A DNA stretch of 11,777 nucleotides, taken from contig JASHUJ010000105.1 in the NCBI GenBank assembly GCA_030040035.1, forward strand, positions 1 through 11,777, given 5' to 3'. Positions 7,124 through 11,777 of the stretch are shown here, one piece after another. The position numbers and the translations under genes were made by a program. Below the pieces are notes generated by a model. It did no database searches. It saw nothing but the letters and a program-made list of their open reading frames with translations, and was not told where the DNA came from. The first letter of the stretch is position 1. Each line of letters opens with the position of its first letter. Source of the stretch: Thermoplasmata archaeon. GTDB taxonomy: Archaea; Thermoplasmatota; Thermoplasmata; Lutacidiplasmatales; UBA184.

Positions 7124-8803
7124 ATGGCCCGGTCCCGCCGTCCGGTCGCGGCCGACGCGGCGCGGGCGCGCTGGGAGAAGGACGCGTCCCGGGGCCTGGG
7201 GCCGCGCGCGGAAGGGGGACGGATCCCGCTGCTGGTCGAGCCGCCGGTCGAGGGGGACTCGAAGTTCCTGGACGCGATCGGATTTCCCGGCGCGACCCCG
7301 TACACCCGTGGAATCCAGCCGACGATGTACCGGGGCCGACTCTGGACCTACCGGCAGTACTCCGGGTTCGGCAGCGCGAGCGCGACGAACCGACGGTTCC
7401 ACTTCCTGCTCGAGGGAGGCCAGACCGGGCTCTCCGTAGCGTTCGATCTGCCCACCCAGAACGGGTACGACTCCGACCACGCGCGCTCGAAGGGCGAGGT
7501 CGGTCGGTGCGGAGTCCCCGTCGCGACGCGGGGGGACATGGAGACGCTGTTCGACGGGATCCCGCTCGATCGCGCGACGGTCTCGATGACGATCAACGCC
7601 ACCGCCCCGATCCTGCTCGGGCTCCTGATCGCGGTCGCCGAGCGCCACGGGGTCCCGCGGGCGCGGCTCGGCGGGACCGTGCAGAACGACATCCTCAAGG
7701 AGTACATCGCCCGGGGGACGTACATCTATCCCCCCGGCCCCTCGCTGCGGCTCGCGACCGACCTGATCGAGTTCGCGACCGCCGAGATGCCCCAGTGGAA
7801 CTACATCTCGGTCTCGGGCTACCACATGCGCGAGGCCGGGGCGACGGCCGTGCAGGAGGTCGCGTTCACCCTCGCGAACGCGGTCGCGTACGTGCGCTCC
7901 GTGCAGGCTCGCGGCCTCGACCTCGACGAGTTCCTCCCCCGGCTGTCGTTCTTCTTCTCCGCCGACCGGAACTTCCTCGAGGAGATCGCGAAGTTCCGCG
8001 CCGCGCGCCGGCTGTGGGGCCGCATCGTCACCGACACGTTCGGGGCGAAGGCGGCGCGCTCGAAGCAGCTGAGGTTCCACACCCAGACCGCGGGCTCGAG
8101 CCTGACCGCGCAGCAACCCGAGCTGAACGTCATCCGCACGACGCTCGAGGCGCTGTCCGCCGTCCTCGGCGGCACCCAGTCGCTGCACACCAACGCGCTC
8201 GACGAAGCGCTGGGGCTTCCGACCGAATCGTCGGCGCGTCTCGCGCTCCGCACGCAGCAGATCCTCGCGGAGGAATCCGGCGTGCCGAACACGGTCGACC
8301 CGCTGGGCGGGTCGTACGCCGTCGAGTACCTGACCGACCGGATCGAGTCGGGCGCCGAAGAGTACCTGGCCCGGATCGATGCGATGGGCGGCGCGCTGGC
8401 CGCGATCGACCGGGGCTTCTTTTCCGCCGAGATCGCGCGCGAGGCGTATCGGGTCGCGCGCGCCCGGGAGCGCCGGGAGGAGGTCGTGGTGGGCGTGAAC
8501 GAGTTCACGGAGGGGAACCCTGCGTTCACGTTCTTCCCCGAGAAGCGGAGGGGTTCCGGCAGCTTCCAGCGCGTCACCCCGGCCGAGGAACGCCGCCAAG
8601 TGGAGCGGGTGCACCGTTGGAAGGCGGCGCGCTCGACCCGGAAGAGCGCGGCCGCGCTCGAACGGCTCGGCGCGGCGACCGACGCCGGGGAGAACGTGAT
8701 GCCGTACGTTCTCGCGGCGGTCGGGGCGAAGTGCACGCTCGGGGAGATCGCCGACGTCTGGCGCACGCGCTTCGGCGAGCAGAGCGCCTCCACCGCCTTC
8801 TAG
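7124..8803 (+). CDS. Methylmalonyl-CoA mutase large (catalytic) subunit
   Basis: A 559-residue TIM-barrel subunit of the adenosylcobalamin-dependent enzyme that interconverts (R)-methylmalonyl-CoA and succinyl-CoA. Family motifs include RQYSGFG (77-83), SVAFDLPTQNGYDSD (104-118), TVQNDILKEYIARGTYIYPP (185-204), SGYHMREAGA (231-240) and TQSLHTNALDEA (351-362). Aligned by eye to the Propionibacterium enzyme with a constant offset of 10, Tyr79, Arg197 and His234 match its Tyr89, Arg207 and His244. Retaining both Tyr and Arg, which contact the methylmalonyl carboxylate, favours this substrate over isobutyryl-CoA, whose mutases carry Phe and Gln there. The protein ends after the barrel domain, so the B12-binding domain must be a separate small subunit, as is usual in archaea; it is not in this window. 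Start ATG 7124 fits the promoter spacing; upstream in-frame starts lie deep within pheT. The epimerase follows after 14 nt. Confidence 0.95.
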   Translation: MARSRRPVAADAARARWEKDASRGLGPRAEGGRIPLLVEPPVEGDSKFLDAIGFPGATPYTRGIQPTMYRGRLWTYRQYSGFGSASATNRRFHFLLEGGQTGLSVAFDLPTQNGYDSDHARSKGEVGRCGVPVATRGDMETLFDGIPLDRATVSMTINATAPILLGLLIAVAERHGVPRARLGGTVQNDILKEYIARGTYIYPPGPSLRLATDLIEFATAEMPQWNYISVSGYHMREAGATAVQEVAFTLANAVAYVRSVQARGLDLDEFLPRLSFFFSADRNFLEEIAKFRAARRLWGRIVTDTFGAKAARSKQLRFHTQTAGSSLTAQQPELNVIRTTLEALSAVLGGTQSLHTNALDEALGLPTESSARLALRTQQILAEESGVPNTVDPLGGSYAVEYLTDRIESGAEEYLARIDAMGGALAAIDRGFFSAEIAREAYRVARARERREEVVVGVNEFTEGNPAFTFFPEKRRGSGSFQRVTPAEERRQVERVHRWKAARSTRKSAAALERLGAATDAGENVMPYVLAAVGAKCTLGEIADVWRTRFGEQSASTAF

Positions 8804-8808
8804 GAGAG
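8802..8808 (+). promoter_or_regulatory. Possible ribosome binding site of the epimerase gene
   Basis: The sequence aggagag overlaps the mutase stop codon and lies about 9-11 nt before the ATG at 8818. Spacing is somewhat long, but it is the only such sequence in the gap and supports internal translation of a polycistronic mRNA. Confidence 0.5.
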
Positions 8809-8817
8809 CGAGCCCGA

Positions 8818-9213
8818 ATGGAGATCGATCACGTCGGCATCGCCGTCCAGGACCTCGCGGCCGCCCTCGTCCGCTGGACCCCCCTGCTCGGACCGCCCAC
8901 CGGCCCGCCCGAGGTCGTGCCCTCGAACCGGGTGCGGGTGAGCTTCCTCGAGTCGGGGGCGTCCCACGTGGAGCTCCTCGAGCCGCTCGACCCAGATTCC
9001 CCCGTCTCGAAGTTCCTCGCCCAGCGCGGCGAGGGGATCCATCACCTCGCGTTCCGCGTCGCCGACGTGGACCGGGCCCTGGGCGAGGTCATCGCGCGGG
9101 GCGGGTCCGTCGTCGACCGGATCGGGCGGCCGGGGGCGCGCGGCCGTCGGGTGGGGTTCGCCCACCCGCGGGCCTTCGGGGGCGTGCTCGTCGAATTCGT
9201 GGAGGTCCCGTGA
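8818..9213 (+). CDS. mce: Methylmalonyl-CoA epimerase
   Basis: A 131-residue protein of the vicinal oxygen chelate (glyoxalase I-like) superfamily. It interconverts (S)- and (R)-methylmalonyl-CoA, supplying the stereoisomer used by the mutase encoded directly upstream. The two beta-alpha-beta-beta-beta modules start at DHVGIAV (4-10) and GIHHLAFRV (73-81). Likely metal ligands are His5, Glu52 (in HVELLEP), His76 and Glu126 (in VLVEFVEV); their spacing agrees with His12, Gln65, His91 and Glu141 of the Propionibacterium enzyme, with Glu in place of Gln. The segment HVELLEPLDPDSPVSKFL (50-67) is characteristic of this subfamily. Length is normal. Its last codons overlap the enolase start by 4 nt. 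Confidence 0.93.
   Translation: MEIDHVGIAVQDLAAALVRWTPLLGPPTGPPEVVPSNRVRVSFLESGASHVELLEPLDPDSPVSKFLAQRGEGIHHLAFRVADVDRALGEVIARGGSVVDRIGRPGARGRRVGFAHPRAFGGVLVEFVEVP
9201..9206 (+). promoter_or_regulatory. Ribosome binding site of the enolase gene
   Basis: The sequence ggaggt near the end of the epimerase gene lies only 3 nt before the GTG at 9210. The match is strong although spacing is short. Together with the GTGA start/stop overlap it suggests coupled translation of epimerase and enolase. Confidence 0.5.
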
Positions 9214-10427
9214 GCCGGATCCGTTCCGTGGAGCTCGCCCCGATCTACGACAGCCGCGGCCGGCTGACCGTCGAGGGGACCGTCGAGCTCGACTCGGGCG
9301 CGAGCGGTCGGGCGGGCGCGCCGAGCGGGGCGAGCACGGGGAGCCACGAGGCGGTCGCCTTCCCTCCGGGCGGGGTACCCGAAGCGCTCGCGACGTTCCG
9401 CGCCCGGCTTCGACCGGCCCTCGTCGGCATCGAGCTCCCCGAATTCGGAACGCTGGACGCCGCCCTGCACGAGGCCGACCCCACGGCCGATCTCCATGAG
9501 ATCGGCGGGAACACGGCGACCGCGCTCTCCGTCGCGGCGGCCCTGGCGCTCGGCGCGGAGTCGGGACGGCCGCTGTGGAGGGTCCTCGCGCGGCCCGGGG
9601 TCGATGGAGCCCGCTTCCCGGCGATCGTCGGGAACTGCCTGAACGGGGGCCGTCACGCGATCGGAGGTCCGGACATTCAGGAGTTCATCGCATACGCCGA
9701 GGAGCGGCGACCCGAGGATGCGATCCGAGCGGCGGTCCGCGTCCACCAGCTCCTGGGCGAGGAGCTCCACCGGCGGTTCCCGAAAGCGGCCCTCGGTCGG
9801 GGCGACGAGGGAGGGTGGGTCGCCGCGGTGGGGAACGTCGAGGCGCTCGAGCTGCTCCGGGACGCGTGCGACCGGGCGCGCGATGAGCTGCATCTCGCGG
9901 TCCACCCCGGGCTCGATTTCGCCGCGAGCGAGTTCTTCCGCGATGGGAGGTACCGGTATCGGGATCAGACGCTCGACGCCGAAGGGCAGGCCGGGTTCGT
10001 CGCCCACCTGGTCGACCGCTACGGGATCCGCTACGTGGAGGATCCGTTCGACCAGGAGGCCTACGAGTCGTTCGCCGCGCTGAACACAGCGATCGGCGAC
10101 CGCGTGCTCCTCGTCGGGGACGACATCTACTGCAGCCGCGTCGCCCGGTTGCGGCCGGGCATCGAACGGAACGCTTCGAACGCGGTCTTGATCAAGGTCA
10201 ACCAGGTCGGGACGCTCACCGACACCCTGGCGACCGTCGACCTCGCCCGCGATCACGGGCTCGCGACCGTCGCGTCCCACCGCTCGGGCGAGGTCCCCGA
10301 CGCCTGGCTCGCCCACGTCGCGCTCGGCATCGGCGCCCGGGGCCTGAAGAGCGGGGTGCTCGGCGGAGAGCGGGTGGCAAAGCTAAATGAACTCCTGCGG
10401 CTCGGCCGCGCCACCTCTTTCGAGTAA
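9210..10427 (+). CDS. eno: Enolase (phosphopyruvate hydratase)
   Basis: A 405-residue cytoplasmic enzyme that converts 2-phosphoglycerate to phosphoenolpyruvate in glycolysis and back in gluconeogenesis. The small N-terminal domain has the DSRG motif (14-17) and the SGASTGSHEA loop (39-48). In the barrel, by-eye matches to yeast enolase residues are His149 (H159), Glu158 (E168), Glu200 in GDEGG (E211), metal ligands Asp236, Glu277 in VEDPF and Asp304 in GDD, then Lys329 in IKVNQ (K345), His357 in SHRSGE (H373) and Lys380 (K396). All catalytic residues are present, so it should be active. It is slightly shorter than the usual 410-430 residues. The GTG at 9210 overlaps the epimerase stop; the next in-frame GTG (9228) would remove the first strand. 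In many archaea enolase is followed by uS2, as here, but it is usually preceded by RNA polymerase subunit genes rather than a CoA mutase and epimerase. Confidence 0.96.
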   Translation: MSRIRSVELAPIYDSRGRLTVEGTVELDSGASGRAGAPSGASTGSHEAVAFPPGGVPEALATFRARLRPALVGIELPEFGTLDAALHEADPTADLHEIGGNTATALSVAAALALGAESGRPLWRVLARPGVDGARFPAIVGNCLNGGRHAIGGPDIQEFIAYAEERRPEDAIRAAVRVHQLLGEELHRRFPKAALGRGDEGGWVAAVGNVEALELLRDACDRARDELHLAVHPGLDFAASEFFRDGRYRYRDQTLDAEGQAGFVAHLVDRYGIRYVEDPFDQEAYESFAALNTAIGDRVLLVGDDIYCSRVARLRPGIERNASNAVLIKVNQVGTLTDTLATVDLARDHGLATVASHRSGEVPDAWLAHVALGIGARGLKSGVLGGERVAKLNELLRLGRATSFE

Positions 10428-10430
10428 CCG

Positions 10431-11087
10431 ATGCCGGACGACGAAACGCTGGCCGAACCCGCCGCGATGCAGAGCGACGGCCAGGACATCCGGCCGGGCG
10501 AGCTGCTCGTCCCCGAGGACACGTACCTCACGTCCGGGATTCACATCGGGACCCAGCAGAAGTCGGCCTCGATGCGACGGTTCGTCTTCAAGGTCCGATT
10601 CGACGGGCTCCACGTCCTCGATGTTCGGGAGACCGACCGACGCATCCGGCTCGCCGCCAAGTTCCTGGCCCATTTCCCCGCGGACCGGATCCTCGTCGTG
10701 TCGCAGCGGCAGTACGGGCAGAAGCCCGTGCGGGTCTTTGCGAAGACGATCGGCGCGGTCTCGTTCGCCGAACGGTTCGTCCCGGGATGCCTCACGAACC
10801 CGAACCTCGAGGAGTACTTCGAGCCGAAGGTGCTGCTCGTCACCGACCCCGCCACCGACCAGCAGGCCCTGAGCGAGGCGGTCTCGATCGGGATCCCTGT
10901 CGTCGGCCTGTGCGACGTGAACAACGAGACCCGGGACGTCGACCTCGTGATCCCGGCGAACAACAAGGGGCGGGTCGCGCTCGCGACGATCTACTGGCTG
11001 CTCGCACGCGAGGTGCTCCGCGCCCGCGCGGGTGGGGCCGAGATCGAGTTCGCTCCGACGGTCGAGGACTTCCAGGCGGCCCTATAA
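10431..11087 (+). CDS. rpsB: Small ribosomal subunit protein uS2 (30S S2)
   Basis: A 218-residue protein of the archaeal uS2 family, a component of the small ribosomal subunit. Characteristic stretches are SGIHIGTQ (35-42), FDGLHVLDVRETDRRIRLAA (57-76), RFVPGCLTNP (115-124), EPKVLLVTDP (131-140), GIPVVGLCDVNNET (154-167) and DLVIPANNKGR (171-181), followed by the conserved IYWLLAREVL helix (187-196). The N-terminal 25 residues are not conserved; a start at the in-frame ATG 10467 would shorten them by 12 residues and cannot be excluded. The ATG at 10431 is 3 nt after the enolase stop, with neither a convincing Shine-Dalgarno sequence nor a TATA-like element at the right distance, so expression probably depends on the upstream transcript and translational coupling. 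Confidence 0.97.
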   Translation: MPDDETLAEPAAMQSDGQDIRPGELLVPEDTYLTSGIHIGTQQKSASMRRFVFKVRFDGLHVLDVRETDRRIRLAAKFLAHFPADRILVVSQRQYGQKPVRVFAKTIGAVSFAERFVPGCLTNPNLEEYFEPKVLLVTDPATDQQALSEAVSIGIPVVGLCDVNNETRDVDLVIPANNKGRVALATIYWLLAREVLRARAGGAEIEFAPTVEDFQAAL

Positions 11088-11093
11088 CCGCTC

Positions 11094-11122
11094 GGTGGAC
11101 GACCCGCCGTCCGCCGTCTTTT
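11094..11122 (+). terminator. Hairpin and T-run after rpsB
   Basis: An 8-bp stem (ggtggacg at 11094-11101 with cgtccgcc at 11108-11115, one T-G wobble, 6-nt loop) begins 7 nt after the rpsB stop and is followed by gtctttt. It resembles an intrinsic terminator and is the natural 3' end of the mutase-epimerase-enolase-uS2 unit. The T-run is shared with the TATA-like element of the next gene. In archaea the U-run rather than the stem is the main signal, so the role of the stem is inferred. Confidence 0.5.
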
Positions 11123-11125
11123 AAC
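11118..11125 (+). promoter_or_regulatory. TATA-like element for the trmB-like gene
   Basis: The octamer cttttaac is the best TATA-box match in the window and lies about 27 nt (centre to start) before the GTG at 11149. This predicts a leaderless transcript and supports that GTG as the start of the last gene. It overlaps the T-run that may end the upstream transcript. Confidence 0.55.
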
Positions 11126-11148
11126 GCACCCGGGCTCTCTAGGCGTCC

Positions 11149-11777
11149 GTGGGACGCCCCGGGTCCGGCCTGTTGGAGCTGCTCGCCGAGCACGGGATCC
11201 CGGAGAAGGCGGCCCGGGTCTACCTCGCGGCGTGCCGCACCGGCCCCCAGACCGCGAGCGAGCTCGCGCGCCTCTCCGCCGTGAACCGCGTCGAGACGTA
11301 CCGGTACATCAAGCAGCTGAGCGCCGAGCGCCTCCTGAAGGCGACCGCGGGCCGGCCGCGGCGCTTCGCCGCCACCGCCCCCGACGAGCTCATCGATCGC
11401 TGGATCCGCCGCGCCTCCGATCGCCTCCGCCAGCTCGAGGAAGATCGCGAGAAGGTCCTCGCCGCCTGGGAGGAGAGCCGGACGGAGATCGAGGACGGGG
11501 ACCCGCGCAAGTTCGCCGTCCTGGAGGGCCGGGAGACGATCCGGCGCTTCCTGCTCAAACGGATCGGGACCGCCGAGCGGCAGATCCTCCTCTCCACGAC
11601 CGGGCTCGCGCTCGCGGGGCTCATCGACGACGGGGTCGATCGCGCCCTCCGCACCGCGGCCGCGCGGGGCGTCAAGGTCCGATACGTGACCGAGATCTAT
11701 CCGACGAACCTCGTCGAGGCGAAGCACTTCCAGGCGTTCAGCGAGGTGCGCCACTCCCGGGGCCCGGTCGCGAACCG
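11149..11777 (+). CDS. TrmB-family winged-helix transcriptional regulator, N-terminal part
   Basis: An open frame from GTG 11149 runs without a stop to the window end, giving 209 residues; the C-terminus is missing. Residues about 7-75 form a winged-helix domain (LLELLAEHGIPEKAARVYLA, then a recognition-helix region around TASELARLSAVNRVETYRYI and a wing ending at GRPRRFAA), the typical TrmB-like N-terminal domain that binds operator DNA. A charged helical linker (about 79-117), likely a dimerising coiled coil, connects to a beta-alpha domain beginning near residue 121 (KFAVLEGRETI, QILLSTTG, GVKVRYVTEIYP) like the PLD-type effector domain of this family. Family members commonly respond to sugars or other small molecules, but nothing nearby identifies the ligand. 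It stands alone after the rpsB terminator-like hairpin and has its own promoter-like element. Family call is confident, start fairly so, target genes unknown. Confidence 0.85.
   Translation, partial: MGRPGSGLLELLAEHGIPEKAARVYLAACRTGPQTASELARLSAVNRVETYRYIKQLSAERLLKATAGRPRRFAATAPDELIDRWIRRASDRLRQLEEDREKVLAAWEESRTEIEDGDPRKFAVLEGRETIRRFLLKRIGTAERQILLSTTGLALAGLIDDGVDRALRTAAARGVKVRYVTEIYPTNLVEAKHFQAFSEVRHSRGPVAN

Noticed and set aside
7124..8803. Isobutyryl-CoA or 2-hydroxyisobutyryl-CoA mutase as an alternative identity
   Set aside because: Tyr79 and Arg197, matching the methylmalonyl-specific Tyr89 and Arg207, are both present, and a methylmalonyl-CoA epimerase gene follows directly.
1..11777. 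CRISPR arrays, tRNA or rRNA genes, insertion sequences, attachment sites and long repeats
   Set aside because: Reading both strands showed no regularly spaced repeats, no tRNA-like stretch and no transposase; nearly all of the window is occupied by recognised coding sequence.

Overview
The window reads as GC-rich archaeal chromosome with every recognised gene on the + strand. Archaeal assignment rests on the archaeal/eukaryotic-type PheS (N-terminal winged-helix region) and PheT, the archaeal form of ribosomal protein uS2 paired with enolase, a TrmB-family regulator, a methylmalonyl-CoA mutase large subunit without a fused B12 domain, and repeated T/A-rich promoter-like elements about 25-28 nt before start codons, as expected for leaderless archaeal mRNAs. 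The S53 acid-type peptidase and high GC would fit a Thermoplasmata-like lineage, but that placement is inference.

Layout: (1) 8-1477, a GltD-like Fe-S flavoprotein oxidoreductase; (2) 1530-3848, a secreted, membrane-anchored S53 (sedolisin/kumamolisin-like) peptidase; (3) 3872-5401 and 5403-7100, pheS and pheT, the two subunits of phenylalanyl-tRNA synthetase; (4) 7124-8803, 8818-9213, 9210-10427 and 10431-11087: methylmalonyl-CoA mutase large subunit, methylmalonyl-CoA epimerase, enolase and uS2, packed with gaps of 14 nt or less or overlapping; (5) 11149-end, the N-terminal part of a TrmB-type regulator that runs off the window. No stretch without a gene exceeds about 60 nt. No tRNA, rRNA, CRISPR array, insertion sequence or long repeat was seen.

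How the genes work together: mutase plus epimerase are consecutive steps between propionyl-CoA-derived (S)-methylmalonyl-CoA and succinyl-CoA. Enolase (glycolysis/gluconeogenesis) and uS2 (translation) are an old archaeal neighbour pair. PheS and PheT form one enzyme. Although all genes point the same way, the promoter-like elements divide them into five probable transcription units: gltD-like, S53 peptidase, pheST, mutase-epimerase-enolase-rpsB, and trmB-like. First genes of the last four units appear leaderless, while two internal genes (pheT and enolase) have clear Shine-Dalgarno-like sequences and the epimerase has a weaker one. Five of nine genes appear to start with GTG.

I found no convincing new multi-gene system. 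The points most worth a second look are the compact promoter/stop-codon arrangement, a hairpin plus T-run that may serve both as rpsB terminator and trmB promoter, the S53 peptidase whose calcium-site acidic residues look replaced, the GltD-like protein lacking a normally conserved FAD-contact Asp, and the linkage of mutase-epimerase to enolase-uS2.
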